Shown here piece after piece: positions 8,332-17,198 of a stretch of DNA of 64,000 nt (the first letter of the stretch is position 1; each line of letters opens with the position of its first letter). Both the position numbers and the translations under genes were made by a program. The DNA is from COE1 sp949066965 (GTDB lineage Bacteria; Bacillota; Clostridia; Lachnospirales; Lachnospiraceae), in NCBI GenBank assembly GCA_949066965.1, contig CARTDA010000019.1, positions 1 through 64,000 on the forward strand, written 5' to 3'. Below the pieces are notes generated by a model. That model worked only from the letters and a program-made list of their open reading frames with translations, was not told the DNA's origin and searched no databases.

Positions 8332-8383
8332 ACGAAACAAAAGGGTCTGTTTCGTCCCTGCTATAACAGATACGAAACAGACC
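8332..8383. repeat. Triple ACGAAACA motif with a 12-bp inverted repeat
   Basis: ACGAAACA occurs at 8332-8339 and 8372-8379, and its complement TGTTTCGT at 8348-8355. The last two form a larger perfect repeat GGTCTGTTTCGT/ACGAAACAGACC (8344-8355 and 8372-8383). It lies 70-120 bp upstream of the VWA lipoprotein start, so it could be a regulator binding site or an mRNA leader hairpin. The rest of 8384-8548 is AT-rich, with nothing I can assign. Confidence 0.5.
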
Positions 8384-8548
8384 TTGGAATTTTATGGGTT
8401 TTATTTACAAATTATTAAAAGATTATTCATATATCTCATATGTCTTCCCATCCCGCATAAAAACCGGAATGATATCAATCGGTGCCGGAACCGCGGAACA
8501 TAAATACCTGATAAATTCGTTTCATTTTCTGTAAGTATTATACATTTC

Positions 8549-9829
8549 CTATAATTGCGTCATCCCCCCCACGAGAATCATCCTGTTGTCCTCGTAAATC
8601 TTAGGAAACTGTTCCATGCCAAGCGGATTTTCGCCGCGCCCTGCCTCGATTGTATATCCAGGGCGGTTATATGCCTCGATAAACCAGTCCTTGTACCCCG
8701 CATAGCCGGAGGCATAGGGAGTTTCTTCCACCTGATAGCCGCTGACCCGCCCAAAGTAATTGGCAATGCGCCTCGACTTCTCCGGTTCATAGTCAAGGTA
8801 TTTCCAGTATATGACCTCTCCCTGTGTATGGTAAGCCAGTATCAGCTGGAAATCATGCGCAGTCGTAAAGTGATACATATTGATGCTCTCCACTGCCGAC
8901 AGTGGCGCTTCCCCGACATAGTCACGCGGCGCAGGCGATGTGTAGCCCTGCGCAAATTTTATTTCCCGCGCATTTTCCCACCCTGCCGGGAACTGCAAAT
9001 TCAGGTCAATTCCGTTGATATTCGCTTTCCAGCCATCTGGGTACGGTATCGCCGGATAATCGCCGGATATAGCCCCTGTCTGTTCCAGATATTCCTCATT
9101 CCTGATGATTCCATTCACAAGGTCCGCACCATCCGGATTGACCATCGGAATCAGATACAGGCTAAATTCATCAAAGAGCGTCCCGGTATCCTCACCGTAA
9201 AGCCCCTCTCCCTCCGCATATGCTTTCGCATACGTCTCCGCAAACTTCAGCAGTACTGGTGTCGTAATCCACTCATTTGCATGAAAACAGGCATTATAAC
9301 AGACCTGCTTTATTCCATTTCCAAACTGCATGTAACACACTTCCCTGCCCATAACACTTTTTCCGATGCAGCCTGTAACCAGGAATGGGTAACGAATCTG
9401 CAGCCCTTCTATAATGTACTCTGTCAGAATCGAAGTATATGGGACGCGCTCATCCACAAGCGCAAAAGAAAAAGGAACGTAAACCTGCGTTCCTATTGGT
9501 AAATTCATGGCATCCAGCGACGGATTCGCCGTCAATATGGCAGATACCTGTGTATCATATGTATTGGCAATCCCCCACAGTGTCTCGCCCGCCTTTATCA
9601 CGTGTATCGTATATCCCCTGAGGTACGGAATCAGTTTTGTCCACGCAGCCCTGTCCGCATAGCATCCGACACCATCTCCCAGAAATCCCTTGAGTGCATC
9701 ACAGGTTTCCCTGTCAAACTGGCCGTTTATTCCGTTCAGATAACCTGCCCTGTTCAGCGCCAGCTGCAGATACTGTACAATAACCCCAACATCCCCGACA
9801 TAAATATTCCGCATAGATTCTATTTCCAT
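8549..9829 (-). CDS. M14-family peptidoglycan peptidase with PG-binding and LysM domains
   Basis: A 426-residue zinc peptidase resembling gamma-D-glutamyl-diamino acid endopeptidase I, which cuts peptidoglycan stem peptides. Residues 10-65 form a PG_binding_1-like helical repeat. YTIHVIKAGETLWGIANTY at 73-91 opens a LysM domain. The catalytic part has zinc ligands in FHANEW (His183, Glu186), the substrate motif NPDG, the third ligand in AYHTQGE near 330 and the general base in IEAGRGENP near 393. No signal peptide is visible, so it may be a spore or cytosolic enzyme or be exported otherwise. Start choice is uncertain: ATG 9829 lacks a ribosome site and ATG 9814 lies inside an inverted-repeat arm with a weak GGA upstream. 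Confidence 0.88.
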   Translation of the reverse strand: MEIESMRNIYVGDVGVIVQYLQLALNRAGYLNGINGQFDRETCDALKGFLGDGVGCYADRAAWTKLIPYLRGYTIHVIKAGETLWGIANTYDTQVSAILTANPSLDAMNLPIGTQVYVPFSFALVDERVPYTSILTEYIIEGLQIRYPFLVTGCIGKSVMGREVCYMQFGNGIKQVCYNACFHANEWITTPVLLKFAETYAKAYAEGEGLYGEDTGTLFDEFSLYLIPMVNPDGADLVNGIIRNEEYLEQTGAISGDYPAIPYPDGWKANINGIDLNLQFPAGWENAREIKFAQGYTSPAPRDYVGEAPLSAVESINMYHFTTAHDFQLILAYHTQGEVIYWKYLDYEPEKSRRIANYFGRVSGYQVEETPYASGYAGYKDWFIEAYNRPGYTIEAGRGENPLGMEQFPKIYEDNRMILVGGMTQL

Positions 9830-9862
9830 TGCATTTGCATTTATATAATCTATGCGGAATAT
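9804..9862. repeat. 16-bp perfect inverted repeat over the M14 gene start
   Basis: ATATTCCGCATAGATT (9804-9819) is repeated in perfect inverse orientation at 9847-9862, 27 bases apart. Both candidate start codons of the M14 peptidase (9829 and 9814) lie within the structure, and the second is in the 5' coordinate arm itself. In RNA it would form a long hairpin that hides the initiation region; in DNA it could be an operator. Confidence 0.7.
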
Positions 9863-9875
9863 CTGAAATTCATAC

Positions 9876-10739
9876 TTAAATAATCTTTGTGAGATTCTCC
9901 TGAATCCCTTTTACAACTTCCGGCTTGTTCATGGAATAAACATGGATGTGCTTTATCCCATTTGCAATCAGGTCAATAATCTGGTCGGTGGCATAGATAA
10001 TGCCTGCCTGCTGCATCGCCTCCGGGTTGTTCCCAAAGCAGTCCACAATGCTCCGGAAACGCATCGGTACATTGCAGCCTGAAAGCTTTACCGCGTTTCG
10101 AATCTGGACTGCCCTGGTAATTGGCATAATACCAGGAATCACGGGGACACTGATTCCTGCCTCCCGCACTCTGGAAAGAAAATTATAGAATATGTTATTG
10201 TCAAAAAACATCTGTGTCGTCAGGAAAGAGCATCCTGCATCCACCTTCTTCTTTAGATTCCGAATATCTTCGAGTGTATTCTCCGACTCGACATGCCCCT
10301 CGGGATAACATGCCCCTCCAATGCACATGCCGCCAAACTCCCTGATGTCCTCCACAAGCTCCGATGCATAATGGTAATCCGTAAACGGCTCTCCCTCAAA
10401 ATCCTTTGGCTTGTCACCGCGCAGCGCTAGTACATTCTCAATCCCCGCTGCCTTCATTTCCCCCAGCGCCTGACGGATTCCTTCCCTGGTGGCGCCCACG
10501 CACGTCAGATGGGCAATCGTCGTGACGCCGCACTCCTCCTGGATTCCCTTCGCAATCTTTAACGTGTTGTCACGCGTGCTCCCGCCCGCACCATAAGTCA
10601 CGCTCATATAACTCGGCTTTCGCATTGCGACGCCGTATGCCGCTTCCCGCACGGACTCATAGTTTGCAGTAGCCTTCGGGGGAAATACCTCGAAAGATAA
10701 TGTGATGTCATTTTTTAGCAGTATTTCATTCAGTTTCAT
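9876..10739 (-). CDS. metF: 5,10-methylenetetrahydrofolate reductase
   Basis: A 287-residue TIM-barrel enzyme that reduces 5,10-methylene-THF to 5-methyl-THF for methionine synthesis and one-carbon metabolism. Family signatures are SFEVFPPK near residue 14, YMSVTYGAGGSTRDNT near 43, a LRGDKP segment and TQMFFDN in the flavin and folate region. The length matches bacterial MetF. It starts about 20 bases downstream of the stop of the GGDEF-EAL gene, on the same strand. It is soluble and uses FAD with NADH or ferredoxin as donor depending on the organism. Confidence 0.95.
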   Translation of the reverse strand: MKLNEILLKNDITLSFEVFPPKATANYESVREAAYGVAMRKPSYMSVTYGAGGSTRDNTLKIAKGIQEECGVTTIAHLTCVGATREGIRQALGEMKAAGIENVLALRGDKPKDFEGEPFTDYHYASELVEDIREFGGMCIGGACYPEGHVESENTLEDIRNLKKKVDAGCSFLTTQMFFDNNIFYNFLSRVREAGISVPVIPGIMPITRAVQIRNAVKLSGCNVPMRFRSIVDCFGNNPEAMQQAGIIYATDQIIDLIANGIKHIHVYSMNKPEVVKGIQENLTKII

Positions 10740-10761
10740 ATCGTCTCATCCTTTATATTTT

Positions 10762-13677
10762 TTATCCTAATTTCTCTTCAAAAACATCTTCCGGAACGGG
10801 CTTGCTATAACGATAGCCCTGTGCCACATACGCACCGATTTCCATCATCAGCTCCGTGTCGTTGTCATTTTCAACACCCTCACAGACAACCTGGGCATCC
10901 AGATCCTGTGCAAGGTTCACTATATTTTTCATGATTTTGACCTGCCGCACACGGTTTTCATTGTTTAACAGGAAGGAACGGTCAAGCTTGATAACCGATG
11001 CCGGTATCTGCTCAAACACCCCGAGCGACGAATATCCCGACCCGAAATCATCTATGGAAAGACGGATACCCTTCCGGCGCAGCGCCTCCACGGTCTCTTT
11101 TACCTTGTGCTGCTGAAGTTCTTCCATGACAAGCGTCTCAGTAATCTCCACTTCTATGTACTCTTTTGGAATCCGGTACTTGTCCATCACCGCCTCGAAC
11201 TGCTCCGGAAAATTGTCTTTTATAAAGTGAATCCTTGAAAAATTGCACGAGATTGGCACCACGCGTCTGCCGGCATCCATCCGTCTCCGCAGCAGCTTAC
11301 ATGCACATTCCATGATAAAAAAGTCAATCTCCGTAATTTTTCCAGTCTGCTCATAATATGGCACAAAATATCCCGGTGCTTTGATTGCACCATTGTCGGT
11401 GGGGTCTTTAAAGCGCACCAGCGCCTCGGCACCCACAATCTGCTCACTCCTGATGTCCACCTTGGGCTGGTAATATGCCACAAAATCCCTTTGAATGTCA
11501 ACGGACTCCAAAAGCTTCTCTTTATCATGATATTCTTTTAACTGGGCCTTGAGATTCTCGTCGTAAATCCGTATCTCATTGCCATAGCTGTTCCGCAGCA
11601 AATCAGATGCCTGAATCGCATAGGAAATCACAAGCTGCATGTCCGTGCTTCCTGGCGGTACGCAGCAGACGCCCATTGTGACCGGCATACGCATATCCGC
11701 AATATCACACAGCCGCTGCGTTATCGTATTTTGAAGCGCCGCCAGCCTTGTCTCAAGTCCCGCAACATCATCATATTTCAAAAACAGTACAAAATGGTCA
11801 CCATGACTTCTGGCATAGATCTCCGTCTCGCGCTCGGTATTTTCCCCCAGCACCTTTACAATCAGTTCCAAAAGCTTCTGTCCTGCATGCCATCCATATA
11901 AAGTATTGTAACGCCTGAACTGGCAGATGTCCATATACACCAGCGCATACTTCTGGCTTTTGTCTGCGGAAAGCTTCAGCGCGGCCTTGTATTTCAGATA
12001 ATTCAGGTTCCAGATATTGAGTTCGGAATCCGTATACATCAGTTTCTGAATCCGTTTGCTGTCACGCAGCATATGCATCATCACAAGCACAATTGCCACT
12101 GCAATCAGTATGACAATAATCAGAATCAGCACGCTGTGCGTCCTGATAAAATTCTCGATACTGTTCTGGGCAAAAAAGTTGTCCTTCAGCATATAATCGC
12201 TGACCATCTTGTCACTTACTTCCAGCAGTTCCTTGTTGAATATGCTCAGAAGCAGCGGATTTCCCCCATCCCTTACCGCCATGTAAATAATATGCGCATC
12301 ATTGAGCACGCTTCGAATCTCAAGCCTGTTCAGTCTCAGGTCGGAGCCTAACAGGTACTCCGTCAGATAGCCGTCACACATGGCAGCATCCGCCTTGCCT
12401 TCCTTCACTGCATAGAGGCAGTCCAGCTGCGAATCAAACGTAAGGATCTGCGCATCCTCGCTGACCAGGTCTGCTGTCGCCCGGTTGTCGTCACCGCTCT
12501 TTACCGTGGCAAGCACCTGGATCTCATTTGCCTTGCTGTCACGCTTCATGATGATGACATGCGGCACTTTCGCATATGCTTTTGTCACGGCAGCACCTGA
12601 TTGTTTCATATTCTGCGGTGTGTCACCGCAATAGTTCAGCAAATCGATTTTCCCATCTGCCAAAGCCTGCCTTGCCTCATCCATATTCTCCATCCTGACA
12701 TAGTCAAACGTCAGTCCGGTAACCACGGATATCTCATCGAGAACCTGTTTTGCAAGCCCATGGTATGCACCGTTATTTTCATAGGAAAACGGATAGTAAC
12801 CGTCAAAGTAGCCGACAGTAATATTTTTCTTTTCCGCAATGTATGCTTTTTCTTCCCGCGTCAGCAGAATCGTCTGGTCCAGTCTGCTGTCATAGTACTT
12901 TACAATCAGTTCATTTTCAAGCTCCGGACGGTTCATCTTCAAATCCGCAATTCCCTGGTTCATCTCCCGCATGACTTCATTATTGCCCTTGTAGGATATG
13001 TAGTAAATGGGCATCGGCGCAAATCTTCCGATAATCCGTTTCCCTTCCCTTATCTCAGTCAGGGAATGTACCATCGCATCGATTTCCTGTTTTTCAAGGG
13101 CATCGAGTAAATCTGCCGTACTGTTATATTCCCGCACTACCGGACTGCCAATGCCATGGTCAGAAAGGTACTCATAGAACTCATCTTTTCGAATATAGGT
13201 CTTCACAATACCATAGGTAATGCCGCCCATCGCATCAAAGTCTTCATATGGAAGGGCGCTGTTCCCATTTACCGCAATCGCCCCAAACGTATATCCGCTT
13301 GCAAGGTTTGCATACTGATAAATCTCAGCCCTTTTGGATGAATACTGTGCAGAGCCGACCAGGTCAATTTTCCTGTCGGCAAGCAGCTGCAGTGCATCGT
13401 CCCAGCTCTCGCATTCCACGTATTCGATATCCCAGTTCACATAGTCCCGGATTGCCTCAAGGTACTCCACATCCATACCACCGTATGTACCGTCCTCGTT
13501 TTTTTCATTGAAGCCATCCATCGGAAAGAAACCGACTTTTACAACACGCGTCTGCGCACCATATACCTGCGGCATGTCGAGCCCTGCCGCCATACCAGAG
13601 ATGCACAAAATAACCGCTAAAATCAACAATGCCAGCTGTCGCCTAAAATTGATTATTCCTTTTTGTCCATTGTACAT
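10762..13677 (-). CDS. Dual SBP3-sensor, degenerate GGDEF and EAL c-di-GMP phosphodiesterase
   Basis: A membrane signalling protein of about 971 residues. After a signal segment (LALLILAVILCISGMAAG) come two tandem periplasmic-binding-protein type 3 domains (from VVKVGFFPMDGF and from NITVGYFDGYYPF). A transmembrane helix (VLILIIVILIAVAIVLVMM) is followed by a GGDEF-like domain whose signature is changed to SHGDHF, and a C-terminal EAL domain. The EAL part keeps AEALVRF, NFSRIHF, EITET, DDFGSGYSSLG, KLDRSF and CEGVEN, so phosphodiesterase activity is likely while cyclase activity is unlikely. The extracellular sensors probably bind amino acids or similar ligands. The ATG at 13677 with GAGG eight bases before is preferred to the ATG at 13695. 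Confidence 0.9.
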   Translation of the reverse strand: MYNGQKGIINFRRQLALLILAVILCISGMAAGLDMPQVYGAQTRVVKVGFFPMDGFNEKNEDGTYGGMDVEYLEAIRDYVNWDIEYVECESWDDALQLLADRKIDLVGSAQYSSKRAEIYQYANLASGYTFGAIAVNGNSALPYEDFDAMGGITYGIVKTYIRKDEFYEYLSDHGIGSPVVREYNSTADLLDALEKQEIDAMVHSLTEIREGKRIIGRFAPMPIYYISYKGNNEVMREMNQGIADLKMNRPELENELIVKYYDSRLDQTILLTREEKAYIAEKKNITVGYFDGYYPFSYENNGAYHGLAKQVLDEISVVTGLTFDYVRMENMDEARQALADGKIDLLNYCGDTPQNMKQSGAAVTKAYAKVPHVIIMKRDSKANEIQVLATVKSGDDNRATADLVSEDAQILTFDSQLDCLYAVKEGKADAAMCDGYLTEYLLGSDLRLNRLEIRSVLNDAHIIYMAVRDGGNPLLLSIFNKELLEVSDKMVSDYMLKDNFFAQNSIENFIRTHSVLILIIVILIAVAIVLVMMHMLRDSKRIQKLMYTDSELNIWNLNYLKYKAALKLSADKSQKYALVYMDICQFRRYNTLYGWHAGQKLLELIVKVLGENTERETEIYARSHGDHFVLFLKYDDVAGLETRLAALQNTITQRLCDIADMRMPVTMGVCCVPPGSTDMQLVISYAIQASDLLRNSYGNEIRIYDENLKAQLKEYHDKEKLLESVDIQRDFVAYYQPKVDIRSEQIVGAEALVRFKDPTDNGAIKAPGYFVPYYEQTGKITEIDFFIMECACKLLRRRMDAGRRVVPISCNFSRIHFIKDNFPEQFEAVMDKYRIPKEYIEVEITETLVMEELQQHKVKETVEALRRKGIRLSIDDFGSGYSSLGVFEQIPASVIKLDRSFLLNNENRVRQVKIMKNIVNLAQDLDAQVVCEGVENDNDTELMMEIGAYVAQGYRYSKPVPEDVFEEKLG

Positions 13678-13734
13678 TGCATTAACCTCATTCATATACC
13701 CAAAAATTACCGATACAAATTGATTATATCACCA

Positions 13735-15123
13735 TCATCCTATAATTTCCACCACTTTTCCAACAACAATCACTGCCGGAGACGGAATCTTAGCCGCCGC
13801 GGCACGCCCCGCAATGTCCGCAAGCGTCCCGCGGACAGTCTCCGTCGTTCCATCAAAATTTCCGTGCACGACAGCCGCTGGTGTCACAGTATCTTTTCCG
13901 GCGCGGACAAGCCCATCCGCTATCTGTTGCAAATGCGTCAGTCCCATCAGAAATACCAACGTACCGTCAAGCCTTGCAAGTGTCCGGAAGTCGATATTCT
14001 CCCCAGGTATTCCGTTTCCGGATGCCGTATGTCCGGTCACCACATGAAAGCTTCTGCTGATTTCCCTGTGTGTCACTGGTATCCCCGCCACTGCCGGAAC
14101 TGCAATGCACGAAGTGATTCCCGGAATATAATCAGCGTGTACTCCTTCCTTACGGAGCGCTCCTATTTCTTCCATCCCCCTGCCAAACACAAACGGGTCT
14201 CCGCCTTTTAATCTTACCACCAGACCGCCTTCCCCCGCCTTTTTGACCAGAAGGGCATTAATCTGTTCCTGCGTCATACTGTGCTTTCCACACCGCTTCC
14301 CCACATAGATCAACGCACAGCGCTCCGAAACGTGTTCCAGGAGTCTCTTGTCAATCAAATCATCATACACAACGACATTTGCACATCGGATTGCGCGCAG
14401 TCCTTTTACGGTAACCAGATCATACGCGCCACAGCCCGCACCGACAAGCACAACCCTGCCGCTGTCTGTTCCTGTGTCCAATTCGTCACTGCCATATGCC
14501 TGCAGCCGTTTCCGTGTTTCCTGTTCGTCAAAAACCGCATCCCTGTCCATGCACGCCCTTGCCATATCCTTCAGGAATGCGGCACGCCTGTCATCGTCCG
14601 GAATATACTCCTTTGCCAGAGGACGCAGGCTGTTTAGGTAAGATAATATTTCTTCCATATTAGCCGGAATCAAAGAGGCAATCTGACTCCTTACTGACGC
14701 TGCCACTTCCGGACTTGCCCCTTCTGTAGAAATACCGATATCCAGTTTTCCTGCCTTGACAAGCGCCGGAAAAAGAAAGCTGCTTTCCTCCCTGTTGTCC
14801 ACAACATTGACAGGAATACCCGCCTTGCGGCAGAGCCTGCCAATTTCAGCGTTAACCTTCCTGTCATCACAGGCCGCAATCACAAAATCCATGCCTGCTA
14901 TATCGGAGGGCGCAAACGCCCTCTTTATGACACATATGTCATTATTCAATCCGCCGCTTTCCGAAACAAATCGCGCAAGCTCCGCCGAAAATTCCATCGC
15001 CACAATTCTGACTGCCGGTTCATATGGCAGAAGCTTTTTTAATTTGTGAAACGCAATTTTCCCACCGCCTGCTATCAGGCATTTTTTTCCCTTGATATCC
15101 ATAAAAAACGGAAAATATCCCAT
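13735..15123 (-). CDS. cysG: Fused siroheme synthase (precorrin-2 dehydrogenase + uroporphyrinogen-III methyltransferase)
   Basis: A 462-residue bifunctional enzyme. Residues 1-200 are a CysG N-terminal-like or Met8-like NAD-binding dehydrogenase (FFMDIKGKKCLIAGGGKIA, later VIAACDDRKVN). Residues about 220-460 are a SUMT/CobA methyltransferase (VVLVGAGCGAYDLVTVKG, VVYDDLI, RLKGGDPFVFGRG, GIPVTHR). It makes sirohydrochlorin or siroheme from uroporphyrinogen III. The N-terminal module precedes the methyltransferase, as in enterobacterial CysG. No other tetrapyrrole gene is in the window. The ribosome site is AAGGAAG before ATG 15123. Confidence 0.9.
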   Translation of the reverse strand: MGYFPFFMDIKGKKCLIAGGGKIAFHKLKKLLPYEPAVRIVAMEFSAELARFVSESGGLNNDICVIKRAFAPSDIAGMDFVIAACDDRKVNAEIGRLCRKAGIPVNVVDNREESSFLFPALVKAGKLDIGISTEGASPEVAASVRSQIASLIPANMEEILSYLNSLRPLAKEYIPDDDRRAAFLKDMARACMDRDAVFDEQETRKRLQAYGSDELDTGTDSGRVVLVGAGCGAYDLVTVKGLRAIRCANVVVYDDLIDKRLLEHVSERCALIYVGKRCGKHSMTQEQINALLVKKAGEGGLVVRLKGGDPFVFGRGMEEIGALRKEGVHADYIPGITSCIAVPAVAGIPVTHREISRSFHVVTGHTASGNGIPGENIDFRTLARLDGTLVFLMGLTHLQQIADGLVRAGKDTVTPAAVVHGNFDGTTETVRGTLADIAGRAAAAKIPSPAVIVVGKVVEIIG

Positions 15124-15172
15124 TTTACATACTTCCTTTCTTCCCGGACAAATCTCCTTGTGTGCAGTAATG

Positions 15173-15197
15173 CAGGAGGCAGATTATCCGCCTCCTG
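15173..15197. repeat. Hairpin in the cysG-glgA intergenic region
   Basis: CAGGAGGC (15173-15180) pairs perfectly with GCCTCCTG (15190-15197) around a nine-base loop. It sits about 50 bp upstream of the siroheme synthase start, in that gene's probable leader. It has no convincing T-run, so it may be a leader structure rather than a terminator. Confidence 0.45.
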
Positions 15198-15265
15198 ATT
15201 TGTATTTTATACATGATAACATTTTTTTGCGGGGTTCGCAATTACCTTAAATCCATGATTACAGA

Positions 15266-15313
15266 TTATCTTTCCAACACCCCATTGCTTATCTTTCCAA
15301 CTTATATTATAAT
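15266..15313 (+). promoter_or_regulatory. glgA promoter with upstream direct repeat
   Basis: TTGCTT (15285-15290) and TATAAT (15308-15313) have exact 17-base spacing. The 13-mer TTATCTTTCCAAC occurs at 15266-15278 and again at 15289-15301, starts 23 bp apart (about two helical turns). The second copy lies in the promoter spacer, so it could be a regulator site. Confidence 0.7.
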
Positions 15314-15345
15314 GAAGAAAAAAATATAAACTCAGGAGGTGTCAG

Positions 15346-17115
15346 ATGACAAAACGAAACACATCGAATACGCCAAAAACGAAACCGGCCAAAACAGCGC
15401 CAAAGGAAAATACTCCGTCAGAAGCAGTCAAGGCAGAATCTGAGGTTAAATCTTCCGAAGATAAAATGGAAAAAAATACCATAACAGAAAATGCCAAGGC
15501 CAAAGGCACCAAGACCAAAAGTGCCAGGACAGAGAATGCCCCAAAAAGGAAATCCGTAAAAACAAGTGAAAAGGCAGTCAAAAAAACCGAGAAAAAACCG
15601 TTGAAGCCGGAAACCGCCGAAGAGTCAGCCGCTGAAGAACAAAAGACGGAAATACCCACGACACCCAGAAGAAGTGTCGCATTTATCGGTTCGGAATGTT
15701 ATCCGTTTGTAAAGACCGGCGGATTGGGAGATGTTATGTATGCCCTCCCCAAAGCTTTGATCAAACAGAACTGCGATGTAAAAGTAATCCTTCCGCGCTA
15801 CAAATGCATTCCCCAGGAATATCAGGAAAAAATGGAATACAAAGGCTCTTTTGAAATGGATCTATGCGCCGATGGCAGGTCATTTTATGTGGGGATCATG
15901 GAATATGTCCAGGAGGGTGTTGTGTATGATTTCATTGACAATGAAGAATTTTTTGCCACTGGAAATCCATATACAAATCTCGTCGACGACATTCCGAAAT
16001 ATTGTTTCTTTGCGAAAGCAGCGCTGGCTGCACTGAACTATATGGACTGGATTCCTGATATCATCCACTGCCACGACTGGCAGGCTGCCCTTGTTCCCGT
16101 GTATCTGAGAATAAAGTTCGTGGATACAAAGCTTACTTCCGCCAAAACGATTCTGACAATCCACAACCTTCGGTTCCAGGGCATTTACAATATTCCTACG
16201 ATCCGGTACTGGTCCGGACTGCCGGATTATGTATTTAACAAGGATGCTTTAAAGACAGGCTATGAAGATGCCAACATGTTAAAGGGCGGGCTTACATATT
16301 CCAATATCATTACAACGGTCAGCAATACTTATGCCGGTGAAATCCAGAACGCATACTATGGCGAGACACTGGATGCCCACCTGCGATATCATTCCAACAA
16401 GCTTCGGGGTATCGTAAATGGCATTGACTATGATATCTGGAATTCATTTACGGATGACAGGCTGTATGTAAACTACGATATTACCAATGTACTGGATAAG
16501 AAAAAAGAAAACAAACGCAGACTGCAGGAAGAACTGGGGCTGGTTCAGGATGACCACAAATTTGTCATCGGACTGATCTCCCGCCTGACGGACCAGAAAG
16601 GACTGGATCTGGTCAATTCCATTATGACGCAGATTATGGACGAGCATACGCAGGTTGTCGTACTTGGCTCCGGGGACAGCAGATACGAGGATTCCTTCCG
16701 GTATTATGAATATGCCTACAAGGGAAATGTATGTTCCAATATCATGTATGATGAAACAAGGGCTCACAGGATTTATGCGGGGGCAGATGCCCTGCTGGTG
16801 CCTTCCCAGTTTGAGCCTTGCGGACTGACACAGTTGATTGCCATGCATTATGGCACGATACCAATCGTCCGTGAGACTGGCGGGTTGAAGGATACCGTTG
16901 AACCGTATAATATGTACTCCAATATGGGAAATGGTTTTACTTTTGACCGCTATGATGCCGGCCTGTTACTGGATGCCATAAACAGGGCGAAAAGTCTGTA
17001 TTTCTTAAACCGCTGGTGCTGGGATGAAATGGTTCAGAGAGATATGGATAAAAACCTGTCATGGGATAATTCCGCTAAACAATATAAGGATTTATATCTG
17101 GATTTAACCTCATAG
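15346..17115 (+). CDS. glgA: Glycogen synthase (GT5) with lysine-rich N-terminal extension
   Basis: A 589-residue ADP-glucose glycogen synthase. The catalytic part starts at about residue 106 with SVAFIGSECYPFVKTGGLGDV, which carries the ADP-glucose-binding KTGGL motif. Other family marks are HCHDWQAAL, NGIDYDIW, GLISRLTDQKGLDL and the C-terminal PSQFEPCGLTQLIAM. The first 105 residues are a disordered Lys/Ala/Thr/Glu/Pro-rich extension absent from ordinary GlgA (about 480 residues). The start has a full AGGAGGTG ribosome site, so the extension is translated. It is monocistronic, with its own promoter and a shared downstream terminator. Confidence 0.93.
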   Translation: MTKRNTSNTPKTKPAKTAPKENTPSEAVKAESEVKSSEDKMEKNTITENAKAKGTKTKSARTENAPKRKSVKTSEKAVKKTEKKPLKPETAEESAAEEQKTEIPTTPRRSVAFIGSECYPFVKTGGLGDVMYALPKALIKQNCDVKVILPRYKCIPQEYQEKMEYKGSFEMDLCADGRSFYVGIMEYVQEGVVYDFIDNEEFFATGNPYTNLVDDIPKYCFFAKAALAALNYMDWIPDIIHCHDWQAALVPVYLRIKFVDTKLTSAKTILTIHNLRFQGIYNIPTIRYWSGLPDYVFNKDALKTGYEDANMLKGGLTYSNIITTVSNTYAGEIQNAYYGETLDAHLRYHSNKLRGIVNGIDYDIWNSFTDDRLYVNYDITNVLDKKKENKRRLQEELGLVQDDHKFVIGLISRLTDQKGLDLVNSIMTQIMDEHTQVVVLGSGDSRYEDSFRYYEYAYKGNVCSNIMYDETRAHRIYAGADALLVPSQFEPCGLTQLIAMHYGTIPIVRETGGLKDTVEPYNMYSNMGNGFTFDRYDAGLLLDAINRAKSLYFLNRWCWDEMVQRDMDKNLSWDNSAKQYKDLYLDLTS

Positions 17116-17139
17116 GAGACAATAAACGAAAACAGAATG

Positions 17140-17198
17140 AACCACATCATGTGCAATGGAGCTGTTTACAGCCATGGTCTATCGTACATGATGTGGTT
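17140..17198. terminator. Inverted repeat between convergent glgA and cytidylyltransferase gene
   Basis: AACCACATCATGT (17140-17152) is the inverse of ACATGATGTGGTT (17186-17198). The loop holds a smaller GCTGT/ACAGC hairpin (17161-17172). The structure lies at the 3' end of both convergent genes, and its distal arm encodes the last residues (KPHHV) of the minus-strand protein. A bidirectional terminator is likely. Confidence 0.65.

Noticed and set aside
8555..9502. 315-codon open frame on the plus strand
   Set aside because: Antisense shadow of the M14 peptidase gene, whose motifs are clear in the other strand.
15173..15197. Hairpin as a terminator for the siroheme synthase or glgA
   Set aside because: It lies upstream of both starts and lacks a T-run, so it cannot terminate either gene.
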